From: Eunapius fragilis
Taxonomy: Eukaryota > Porifera > Demospongiae > Spongillida > Spongillidae
DNA: 64,000 nt
Direction of reading: 5' to 3'
Assembly: GCA_963681505.1 (NCBI GenBank)
Contig: OY811971.1
Location: 12,454,732-12,518,731, forward strand
The stretch's first letter is position 1; each line of letters begins with the position of its first letter. Made by a program: the position numbers and the translations under genes. The notes under the pieces were generated by a model. It was not told the DNA's origin. It was given only the letters and a program-made list of their open reading frames with translations, and searched no databases. Below, piece by piece: positions 10,029-20,252 of the stretch.

Positions 10029-10065
10029 CCTGAAGAAGAAGACTGGGTCTTCGAAATCGATCGAG
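10029..10065 (+). ncRNA. Degenerate hammerhead-like motif at B start
   Basis: CTGAAGA (one base off CTGATGA) at 10030-10036 is followed by a 5-bp stem gaaga-ctggg-tcttc and GAAA (10053-10056), then atcgatc. Stem I has no convincing partner. Probably a decayed hammerhead marking the 5' end of B; similar motifs occur in Penelope-type terminal repeats. Confidence 0.3.
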
Positions 10066-10329
10066 AGTTTAGAATCTGAACATTTTTTTGTGATTGTTTG
10101 TTTTGGTCAAGTGAAAGTGGGAAGGGCAACGCTCTCTGCATCGCGTTACCCTCATATAAAGGGAATCCCTCAGATAAAGGGAAATCATCTCATAAATTAT
10201 TCAAAAGAATAATACGTAGCAGCTCGCCTGTTTGCGGCGCACAGCACTGCGTAACCCAAATTGAAAGTTGTTTTTGAATTTTCTCTTGTTGTGTTCCTTT
10301 ATTTTCTATAAATTTTGTTGTCTGTACGA

Positions 10330-11698
10330 ATGTCTATCAAACCACAAAGAACACTGAGATCCCAGGCAAATACACAGAAACCAGCGGTCATCGTCACACA
10401 ACCAAGCACACCAGTTCGAACCCCAGCTACAGCTACCACTCCTTCAACCACTTCAATTACTGCCACCACTTTAATTATGGCAACACCGACTTCCTCAACA
10501 GCTACTACTACAGCTATCCTGTCAAATACCATAGCTATCCCCCCATCTACCACATCAACTACCACAGCTACCCCCCCCATCTACCACAACAGCTATCCCC
10601 CCATCTACCACAGTTATCCAACCAATTATCACAACAGCAGCTATCCATTCAACCACTACCTCTTCAACTACTGCTACCACCAATAACCCAATTGTCTTTG
10701 CTGAAACAACTCCTCATATCTCCAACACCTTAAATAACAAAGATTTCAAAGAGTATCGAGAGAAAGTTAAACAATATAAAATCTCTGCCAAGAAGAGAAC
10801 AGAAATCTACCACCACCGAAAATACATGGAAACCCTACTAGCTGATGGCCTAATAACACCAGGTCTTGAAGTAAAAAAGACCCTGATTGGGGAATACCCC
10901 GAAACCTTCAAAAACAAGTGGACCAGCATTCTGAAAAAAGCGTCACTAGAACTTCAGAATCTTCTATGGGAGGAATACAGTGACCAGCTAAAAATATGGG
11001 ACGACAGGGGTGATTTTGCTCTTAACTTCATCGAAGCAATGACAAAATCGACTGAACTAGAAACCCCGTTGCAGAAAGAACTCCATACACACAGGAAATT
11101 GATCTATACTTATGCCAACGAACTTGAAGAACGAAGAAAGAAGAAGATACAGAAACTTAAAGATCCTAAATCAACAGACAGCCATAAAAACAACTATACT
11201 GGCAACCAAAGACGGGCACCCTACAAACCATCCAGGGCTTACCAACAACCTCCAAACCTGAAGCAGCAACAACCTCCACCCTCCACTCGTCCCCCTCCAC
11301 TGAAACCCCAACCTGCCCTACCTCCACAACCTGCCCCACCTCCACAACCTGCCCCACCTGCCCCACCTCCACTCCTTCAACTTCCACCTGTGCCTCCACT
11401 GCCCCCACAACTTCCACAACTCCCTCAACTTCCGCCACCCCCGCAACCCCCTGCACCACCATTACAGCCAACACTACCAGTATTTCCATTTCAACTACCA
11501 ACATACCAACAACCAACCATACCTAGCCAACCTCAACCATTCCCCTTTACCTCATTCCCATCAACAGCCCAAAACAACATTCCACCATATTGGGGCTGGC
11601 ATGGACACACCTACCCAAGATTTGTACAACCTAACCCATACATGGGTTTTCCCCTGCCCCCTCCCTTTTTTGAGGAGGGGACAATCAACAGTTATTGA
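10330..11698 (+). pseudogene. B element gag-like ORF (one frameshift)
   Basis: Opens at ATG 10330 (MSIKPQRTLRSQ) with a Thr-rich N-terminus. A cytosine run near 10570 shifts the frame, after which the rest is open to 11698. The middle aligns with A: YHHRKYMETLLADGLITPGL against YLEHERHQDALIAECLKN, and FKNKWTSILKKASLELQNLL against FLNRWANILKECSLNLLQL. The C-terminal third is Pro/Gln-rich (about 11220-11560), ending in an aromatic stretch (YWGWHGHTYPRF). No zinc knuckle is visible. A and B therefore share an architecture, a helical domain plus a low-complexity Pro/Gln tail, despite little nucleotide identity. Function is inferred only: RNA or cDNA packaging. Confidence 0.6.
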
Positions 11699-11767
11699 TC
11701 CCTTTTTAACCTTGGAAGGTGTAGATGGAGATCATGAAATGTTTCCATTTCATACCCCACATAACCC

Positions 11768-12600
11768 ATAATAAAAAAATTCCTAATTGGCTGCTGCCTG
11801 GGCCTTGTCAAGCATCCTGTGGGGCGTGGCTTGGGAGGTGGCCAGGGTGCAGAGGTCAGGGTGAGTTGGCCAGCTGGTAATCCTGACCCCAGGAGCTCCC
11901 TCCAATGCCCAGATGACCACCTCCACTACTAGGTCAAAGAGCATGGGACTGAGAAGGCACACCTGCTTTTACTCCTCATCGGCAGAGGATCGGAGGGGAG
12001 ACTTCTGATTTGGTCCCGATGAGACCACCATCAAAGTCATCAAGGACATCATTGCTGTCCTTGATGACTTTGATGGTGGTCTCACGGAGGCCCACCATCC
12101 TTAGGACTTCTATGAGGATGTTGTGGGGGCTACATACAGTTAGAGGCACATAAGCATATGTGGTCAAGGCCCAAGTCAGCTACTGCACAGTACACAAATA
12201 CAGACCCAATGCGCGCAGACTGTTAGGCTGGGAATAACATGGGGAATCCTACATGAAATATAACACATAACCTTGTAATAGTATCACACCGTACCTCTCT
12301 CCAGAACAGAACACTTCCATTCACTGAACACCATTCACTTACTGACTAAACCAATACACCTGCTCACACACCAGCTCACACATCTAAGATACTCTGCTGA
12401 CAATGGCATCCTTACCTTTTTTGGCAATCCCTTCACAGATGACCGAGTGTCTAGCGAAATAAGGCCTCAGCACCCTGCGGCATCCTTTCTTTCCTATCAT
12501 CGCCGCCTCCTACGCTCTTTAGTTCACCTATCATTATCTCTCCGCTCCGAAATTCTCTCGGCATTGTTTTAGCGGGCTTAGCTGCTCCTCGCCATCTTGC
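11768..12600 (+). mobile_element. Tail module T, full copy
   Basis: Runs from aataaaaaaattcc to gctgctcctcgcca, with the antisense RT remnant, the hairpin at 12021-12083 and the conserved plus-strand open stretch near 12330-12570. At its right end it continues into tcttgcgggaag rather than telomeric repeat, as does the copy at 34.3-35.1 kb. Confidence 0.65.
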
Positions 12601-13549
12601 GGGAAGTCTCCGCCTGGCCATGCAGAACTCACTTCATTGCGCAAAAACCTTTCTAGGAGCGAACCTTTCGTCCTCCGGCTCCACTATAGCGCACGCAGCA
12701 ATAGCGGCCATTATAGCAGAGATAATATATTGGCAACGAGTCACGTGCCCATTCATTTTCCGCGGGCGATCCGTGTACGTGTTACTCACGCCTTGAAAAC
12801 GTGTCGAAGTTTGCGTGCATCTTGGTGAATCAAAGGAATCACAAGGAAGGGGAGCACGGAAACGCAGCATGGAACTATAAATAAGTAGCCAAGACCGGGG
12901 CGCATAGAACTGTTTTAGTTAGGTAGATTTTTGTCGCGATTCTCAATATATATTCATTCGAATACGGCAGAACAGCTTTCTCGAACTTTGTGTACCTTTT
13001 AGTGTTTAAACGAACGATGTCAACGACTTATTTCAAGTTACTTATTCAGACTACATCAATTCCCTTTGCATAGGAGTATTTTGGGGTCGCTCTACTGTTT
13101 GTTACGTCCTTATTACGTCCTTACCATAAGATTGGAGGTCTCGAGTTTGTGTACCTCCTGTATCTCAATCCTACTGAATGTTGGTTTTTTATGTCCTTTT
13201 TTATTGTTTTGAGTACTTACCTTTTTGCATGGCTATATTTTTTTGGTAACATTATCGCCGGTTTTTCTGTATACTAGTTCACTGTAAAAATGGGGAGGAA
13301 ATTTCGACGATTTCGTCGCGGAGGAAATTTCAACCTAGCCTGGTCAGAGGTGTCACTGGTCCTGCCCCCTAGCCTGGTCAGAGGTGTCCACTGGTCCTGC
13401 CTCCTAGCCTGGTCAGAGGTGTCCACTGGTCCTGCCCCTTAGCCTGGTCAGAGGTGTCCACTGGTTCTGCCCCCTAGCCTGGTCAGAGGTGTCTACTTAT
13501 GTTTGGGAGCTGAAGTTAAGGCTAAGCTGGAGAGAAATGACGATGTTTT
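12170..13549. repeat. Segmental duplicate, copy 1 (pairs with 34680-36358)
   Basis: Near-identical to 34680-36358 apart from two insertions in the other copy, a short deletion there (around 13110-13150 here) and scattered substitutions. Contains a TATA-like tataaataag (about 12876) and a short open frame from ATG 13290 (MGRKFRRFRRGGNF) that runs into the 35-bp repeats. No known protein recognised. Similarity ends at gacgatgttttg. Confidence 0.85.
13337..13498. repeat. 35-bp tandem repeat, about 4.5 copies
   Basis: The unit cctagcctggtcagaggtgt plus ccactggtcctgccc repeats four to five times. The first unit is one base shorter (gtcactgg). The same array is in the duplicate copy at 36144-36303. 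Confidence 0.85.
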
Positions 13550-13555
13550 GAAACG

Positions 13556-15492
13556 TATCATTTAGATGAGGCAGACAAGGTATCGAAGAGAATAGATGAC
13601 GATGTCACTGATTTTGAAGAACGGGAAAATGAGCCTCTGGAGGAGATGCCTGTCACAGAAAAGGCTGCATCCGTCATAGAGGATGACAATGGCAAACAAA
13701 GTGAAACCGAAGACAAAATTGACCATCTACAATCTGTCATACACACCGCTTCTGAATCTAGTGAGACTTGTAAGTTGCGTTGCGAAAGTTGTTCTTTATT
13801 GTGGAATATGTATAGTATGCCAGCTGTAAAATGATGAATTGCCATCTAGTAATCATGCATACCTTAATTCATCAATTCCATTATTTTTAAAGGAAATAAA
13901 TTGTAATGTGTATTTATTTGTTCTTTTCATTGTATTTAGCAGTGACTAGTTTTGTAGATGATATAGGAACCATCATTTCTGCTGAAATGGCACCACATGA
14001 AATTGAGGACAAAGTGAAGAAACTTAGTTGTGGACAGAAGTTTCATTTACTGAAGCATCATGTTGTTCCAAATGCAGATTTCGTCTTCCCAACTAAGTTC
14101 TATGGAGGATGCCAAAGGTCTTTCCAGTTACAATGGTTGAAAGAGTATCCATGGATGGTGTATAGTATAGCCCTTGACGGAGCATTCTGTATTTCATGCG
14201 CCTTGTTTGCAAATGATAGAAAAGGTCTTGGCACTCTAGTGAACTGTCCTTTCACTAAATGGCACAAAAAGAAAGCTAAAGTACATCAACACTCAACGTT
14301 TAAGTATCACCAGGAGGCACTTTCAATTGCAGACCATTTCATAGCCAGCATTAAAAACCCATATGCAACAGTTCCTGTGATGCATGATACTAAGAGAGCA
14401 GAAAATATTGCAAGGAACAGGCATATTGTGAAATGCATAGCAGAGTGTGTCTTGTTATGTGGAAGGCAGTGCATCCCACTTCGAGGGGACAATGAAGGCA
14501 GATTGGATATGGGAAATCCAGGAAACTTTTTATCCTTATTACGCATGATGTCTAACCATGATGATATTTTAAGAAAACATTTGGAGCAGCCGATGCTTAA
14601 AAATGCTACTTATGTCTCTCCATCGATTCAGAATGAAATTATTCACATTATTGGAAAAGACATCATACAGGCAAAGCTTATTGAAGAGATTAAAAATGCT
14701 AAATTTTTTAGCATCATGGCTGACGAAGTTACATCACACAATGTTGAACAGATAGCTTTATGTGTAAGATTTGTTGATGAACATCAAAACATTAGGGAAG
14801 AATTCTTACAGTTTTCCAAACCTGAAAGGACGACTGGTTATCATTTGGCAGAAGAAATCAAATCAGCTTTGCAAGAACTAGGCATCAAACTGGAAAATAT
14901 GAGAGGACAGGGATATGATGGTGCAGCATCAATGAGCAGTAATCGTGTAGGTGTTCAGGCAAGAATAATGCAAGATGCTCCAAAAGCATTTTACATTCAC
15001 TGCAGTGCACATTGTTTGAATCTTGTAATATCACATTCATGTGCTCTACCAGCTGTTAGGAATATGATTGCTAAAGTGAAAGAAGTGAGTCTTTTCTTCA
15101 AAAACAGTCCAAAAAGGAATGATCTTTTGATTTTTATTGTTCATCACGGAGTCACAGAAGAATCAAAACGCAAATCATTGCTTGAACTGTGCAGAACTAG
15201 ATGGGCTGAACGACATGAAGCATACACTCGTTTCTATCAAACATATGTTTATATAGTGAAGTCATTTGAAGTCATAGCGTATGATCTTCATAGAAATGAA
15301 TACCAGGATGGCAAGTATGCAACAAACTGGGATAACAAGTCAAAGCAAGAAGCTTCTAGTCTGTTAGCCGCAATAACTTCATTTGATTTTATCATTACTT
15401 TCCTGACTGTTTATCGGATGCTGTCACAATTGGAAGGCATCACTGTCAAGCTTCAAAGCAAGGCTATTTATATTTTAGAAGCAAATGAAATG
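13556..15492 (+). CDS. hAT-transposase-derived ZMYM1-like protein (DUF4371), C-terminus missing
   Basis: Two exons join in phase: about 13556-13769 (acidic, KQSETEDKIDHLQSVIH; donor T|gtaagt) and 13943-15492 (acceptor ttagcag). The second reads as a TTF-type zinc finger region (PWMVYSIALDGAFCISCAL, LVNCPFTKWHKK), then a DUF4371/RNase H-like core with FFSIMADEVTSHNVEQ (first Asp) and GYDGAASMSSNRVG (second Asp), then CRTRWAERHEAY. A clean donor ATG|gtaagt follows at 15493, but the hAT C-terminal dimerisation region is not found. A gypsy integrase sits there instead. The 5' part comes from the segmental duplicate. A hAT element or a domesticated relative, now truncated. Confidence 0.65.
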
Positions 15493-15589
15493 GTAAGTAT
15501 CAAGGATGGCATAGTTTTTTACATGCATGATACAAATGTATATACCTTCTTATCTAGTGCATGTACTTGTATATAATAATGCATTATTT

Positions 15590-16810
15590 GCAGATTGTGA
15601 TGATGTCTACATTGCAGAAATTATGCAGAAGCTTCAGACAAATGGGAGCAACCGTAAACAAGGAGAATACCTTCTGAAGGAAGGACTTCTAATGAGACAA
15701 CAGGGAGGAAGTGATGGTTCACGCACACAGCTAGTGGTTCCTGTGACTCTAAGACAAATGGTCCTGGAAGAACTCCACGACAAATCAGGACATTTAGGAA
15801 TTCATAAGACCTTGGAGAAGGTTAAGGAACGCTTCTTTTGGGAAGGATGTGAACAAGATGTCCGAAATATTGTCCAACAATGTGAGCGGTGTCAAAAAAG
15901 AACTAACCCGGTTCCAACTCAGCATGCTCCCATTGGAACTATTGAGAGCAATCATCCATTTGAGAAGCTCTCATGGGACATTATGGGTCCATTGCCAGCT
16001 GCAGCAAGTGGATGCAGGTATGTCCTGGTGGTGACAGATCTGTTTACGAAATGGGTTGAAGCATTCCCACTGAAGTCCACAGACAGTGTCACACTTGCGA
16101 GGGTACTGGTTGATGAAGTTATTTGTCGCTATGGTGTGCCACATTATCTGCATAGTGATCAAGGGGCTAACTTCGTGAGTGCAGTTATACAGTCCCTCTG
16201 TTCAAGGCTGGGGATAAAACGGACACAGACTACCCCTTACCATCCACAAGGGAACGGACAGGTGGAGCGTTTCAACCGACCCTTGGAAGCGATGCTCTCT
16301 AAGGTTGTTGCAGAGCACCAGAAAGACTGGGATGAACATCTGCAGACTGTCCTGTTTGCTTATCGAACAGCGGTTCATGACTCTACTGGGTTTACTCCTT
16401 TTTCTGTAATGTTTGGTCGCTCACCTACCTTACCAGTGGATGTGATTTTGGGTCGTACACAGCAAGACCACTGCACACAGCTCCCTCACTATGTGCGAAA
16501 ACTACAACAAGCTGTAAAAGCGGCATTTTCTGAGGTACGTCAGAGACTTGTTTCAGCTCATCAACATCAGAAAAAATCTGCAGAGGCCCACAGTAAATCA
16601 AGAAGTGAAGAAACTCAATTTCAGATTGGCGACATAGTATGGTTGTACACCCCTGCTGTTAAGAGTGGTTTGAGTCGCAAGTTGTCGTCTTTCTGGCGAG
16701 GTCCCTATATAGTCATCGATAAAATCAGTACTGTTAACTATAGAGTGCAATTGATTGGCAGTACGAAATGCCTGATTGTGCATTGTAACCACTTAAAGCC
16801 ATACAATTGA
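15590..16810 (+). mobile_element. Ty3/gypsy integrase fragment (uninterrupted ORF)
   Basis: An open frame encodes the HHCC zinc-binding region (EELHDKSGHLGIHKT ... CERCQK). The catalytic core follows, with Asp in SWDIMGPLP, Asp in YLHSDQGANF and Glu in GNGQVERFN, then the C-terminal GPY/F region (WRGPYIVIDK, CNHLKPYN and stop). All DDE residues are present. Upstream protease/RT/RNase H and LTRs are absent, so this is a 5'-truncated remnant. Integrase joins retroelement cDNA to chromosomal DNA. It starts where the preceding gene loses its C-terminus, so the insertion probably truncated that gene. Confidence 0.8.
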
Positions 16811-19307
16811 TGCCCAAAAGAAGTTGAGACCAACTTGACTGGGGAAGAACCGAAGTCTCAGGAGAAGAATGTCGCACAAGATCATGCAGGCTACACATGG
16901 GTTGAGTGTGAGGATGATGTGAATCATGGAGGAGAGGAGATTGAAAGAGACCTGGTGGAAAATGAACCTGTGACACAGGGTCCTGTGGAACAGTTGTTGG
17001 AGGCAAATGTACCTCTGCCCACAGATCAAGTAAATGACACAGCCCCTGAAGTCACTGCCGAAGAGATTTTCATGCGTATGGGGTTTCCCAGGTTACTGAC
17101 AAGTGACCAAGAGATGATGAAGACATTAGGAATTAAGCATCATTTTACCACACCGTACCACCCACAGGTAATGTGTATACAGTGCATGAATTTAGTACTG
17201 ATTAATCTTACAATGGCTTGTCAGGCTAATGGGTTAGATGAAAGGTGGAACCAAACATTGAAAAATATGATTGTGAAGTATGTCAGTTCAAGGAAAGAGA
17301 TATGGGATGAATATCTGGACACATGTGTCTTTGCATACAATACAAGTCGTCAGGAGTCATCATTACACACACCCTTTGAAGTGATGTTTGGTCGAAAGGC
17401 TGTCATTCCTATTGAGCTGACATACTTGGATCCAGGAAGCCAATTGTTGAGCAATTACATGAAGTTCTCAGGTGTTGTGCCGGTAAACATAATGGTGTTG
17501 TGTACTTTCTATTCAAAACTGTATCTTGCATACATTTTGACATATGTGATCACAATCCTTTTCCTTCAGATTGATTTTGTAGGTGGTCTGAATAAGCATA
17601 GGCAGGAGATACTTGAGAGGGTGGAAAAAAACATATCAATCGCGCAAAAAAACTGCATATGACCGGAAGCATGCCAATCCATGCAAATTTCAGGTTGGTG
17701 CAAGTATGCATATGAATAATTGCAGACATGTAGATACATGTTTTATTGTGTATATACCACAGGTGGGCATGGAGGTGCTTCAAAAGGATTTCAGGAGGTG
17801 TAAACGTAAAGGAGGAAAAATGGATCCCAAATGGCTGAGCCCAAGCCTGATAACTCATGACCTTGGTAAAGGCTTTTACTCTCTTGTGACATTAGATCAA
17901 AAGAAGATTGTGACCAAGAATATCAATGGTGCTCACCTCAAGTTATACCTACGTCCACCTTCATCTCCTCACCAGTCCACACCCCCTGCATCCCCTCACC
18001 TGTCCCCACCACCGGCATCCCCTCACCTGTCCACACCACCAGCATCCCCTCATCAGCACACACCACCAGCATCTCCTTACCTGTCCACACCACCTGAGGT
18101 TGTGGACAAAGGCAATAAAGACAAAAGAAGTGAATTAAATCACAAAGCACTTCATGAACAGCTTTATTCCCCACACCTGTTGCGTTTGTGGCAAACTGGT
18201 GCATGTGAGCTGTTTTACAAAGCTGAAGAAGATGACGAAGAATTAGATGTAAGCTCTCACTCTAAATTTTAATGGAACCTTCTTCATTATGTGCACAGGA
18301 AAAAAAATTGCATTTGCAGAAGGATGAATTTGCCCTGAGTAAAGATCGAACTGTGTCTCTTTGGATAGATTACCGAATGTACTTTGGAGAATCACCTATA
18401 ATAAGGGAAGTGTGTGAAGGTGATTTTGTGATCATCAGTGATGACCTCCATGATGAGTTTAACAAGTTCAAATGCAAACTCTCCTCACACCTTTTCTCAT
18501 CCCTGGATGATACGTGCAGTGCAGTTGAAGGGATCGAACTTGTTATGTTTTGGTGTACATCAAGTAGCATATCAACTAAACCACTGCCAGTTCTAGAGAA
18601 AACTTCCTTTCTCATGTCTGCATCACATCTTGATAACTTCTGCCAGTGGGTATACGACACAAGAAAGTTGTGCCTAAATGGAGACATTACTTGCCTACTA
18701 TCATTCAATGGGGAGCATGCCATTACAGCTTTTTTATGTTTAAAAGTAGTGAATGAGGAGACAGTGGATATGATAAGCTGCTTACCTGTGTGCAGAGATT
18801 GGCAAGAAAATAGATGTATTCTACTTGGGCTCAAATTTCTTCATGGAAATCAAACTCATTGCCAGAAGCCATCAATGATTGGAATTTCACAGGCCCCTTT
18901 GGCAATAGGAAGAATCAAAGGAGATGGAAATTGCTTCTTTCGATCAATTGCACAAACTCTAACTGGCTCACAAGAGGACCATGATGAAATCCGTTTAATG
19001 ATCACTTCCTTCATGATGCACAATGCTTACAAATTGTCCTGCCTCCTTGATCCACACGAGTCAATGGAAGATTACATGCAGCGAACAAGAATGCGTCACT
19101 AAATGTGTGGGCTACAGAAGTAGAAATCATTGCTGCTGCAACCATGCTACACACAGCAATTTGTGTATTTGCACCATCAGGAGGAATCTACAAATGGTTA
19201 AAGCACTCCCCAGTTATAAAAGAGATATCCAAAGACAGCCATCAGGATGAAACCATTTTTATCACCAACATTGGGAATCATTTTGAAACTGTTATTAAGA
19301 AGATGTA
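16811..19307 (+). pseudogene. Ginger-like integrase spliced to an OTU-family protease domain
   Basis: Exons join in phase with GT-AG ends: up to 17167, 17225-17482, 17570-17693, 17763-18248 and 18299-19307. The first four give a second integrase: MGFPRLLTSDQ, FTTPYHPQ|ANGLDERWNQTL, FAYNTSRQESS, FEVMFGRK, AYDRKHANPCKFQ|VGMEVL, KGGKMDPKWLSPSLITHDLG. It ends with a (PPASPHLST)-type repeat. The last exon holds an OTU domain: GRIKGDGNCFFRSIAQTL (Asp/Cys) and, downstream, TNIGNHFETV (His). Defects: a short deletion after LLTSDQ, a one-base slip in an A run near 17650, and a frameshift near 19100 separating YMQRTRM from VWATEVEIIAAATML. Integrase lacking RT is typical of Ginger DNA transposons. OTU domains are deubiquitinating cysteine proteases. 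Confidence 0.65.
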
Positions 19308-19309
19308 AA

Positions 19310-19690
19310 TGTAATATTGTCATGTCTCATGATGGGTATCATTTGCTTATGCAAGCACCATGCAAAGAATACTAATAAGCGATGTGATGTGTAAAATCTG
19401 TTCTGCTTTGCCATGCCTTAATTGAGTGGCTACTGCATGTAGTTCAATTCATTCGTCCAAGCATGTATAAAAATCACATTCCAAAGGATAAAATTTGGCA
19501 GCTAAATTTAGTCCTACAATATTTACGACTAGGATGATTTTTGGCAGTGTGGGATGATTTTTGGCAGCAAAAAAATATCCTAGGATGAAATTTTGCTGCA
19601 AAAAATCATCCTAGGATCATTTTTAGCAGCAAAATTTCATCCCATGGGATATTTCATCCTAGGATACTTTATAGGTAGGATACTTTTTGC
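19310..19690. repeat. Palindromic cluster with repeated atcctaggat
   Basis: From 19530 to 19690 the sequence alternates ggatgatttttggcagc-type words with their reverse complements and contains three or four copies of the palindrome atcctaggat. It can fold back extensively. 19310-19530 holds nothing I recognise. Confidence 0.6.
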
Positions 19691-19699
19691 CATTACAGT

Positions 19700-20252
19700 T
19701 CAACCCAGGTAATACATGTGGTTATGCATTTTTAATAGCATTTTTATGCCTTGTTCAGTGGTAGAGATGATTTTAAAGCATGTTTTATATTTCAGACTCT
19801 CAGCAGTTGGTGCCAGGCGTACTTCATGTGGAAGTGTTTCACAAACTAGGTAATGTGTGGTAGTGGTTTGTATTTAGTAATAGAATGGTGGTTATTTATT
19901 AGTATTTTTTTTCAGAGTGTCACCAGTTCATGACAGTCCGACATGTACTGCAGATGGAAATGTTGTTCAACCCAGGTAATACATGTGGTTATGCATTTTA
20001 AATAGCATTTTTATGCCTTGTTCAGTGGTAGAGATGTTTTTAAAGCATGTTTTATATTTCAGACTCTCAGCAGTTGGTGCCAGGCGTACTTCATGTGGAA
20101 GTGTTTCACAAATGAGGTAATGTGTGGTAGTGGTTTGTATTTAGTATTTTTATCAAATAGAATGGTGGTTATTTATTAATATTTCTTTTCAGAGTGTCAC
20201 CAGTTCATGACAGTCTGATATGTACTGCAGATGGAAATGTTGTTCAACCCAG
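19700..20252 (+). repeat. Tandem duplication of a two-mini-exon cassette
   Basis: Each cassette has exon a (54 nt: 19796-19849, 20063-20116) and exon b (60 nt: 19916-19975, 20193-20252) with cag acceptors and gtaat donors. Introns are also copied (period about 270). Exons a and b are themselves related: in one frame a reads LSAVGARRTSCGSVSQ and b reads VSPVHDSPTCTADGNVVQP. All are symmetric, so each copy adds 18 or 20 residues without frame change. Confidence 0.7.

Larger units (their letters stand above)
10028..11767 (+). mobile_element. B element (gag-like ORF family, diverged from A)
   Basis: Inserted between two T copies. The 5' end carries the hammerhead-like motif. The 3' end, ttccatttcataccccacataaccc, recurs at 32797-32821, where it runs into six telomeric units. 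It encodes one long ORF described separately and no RT. Confidence 0.6.

Noticed and set aside
11166..11516. Minus-strand Val-rich ORF
   Set aside because: Antisense of the Pro/Gln-rich part of the B ORF.
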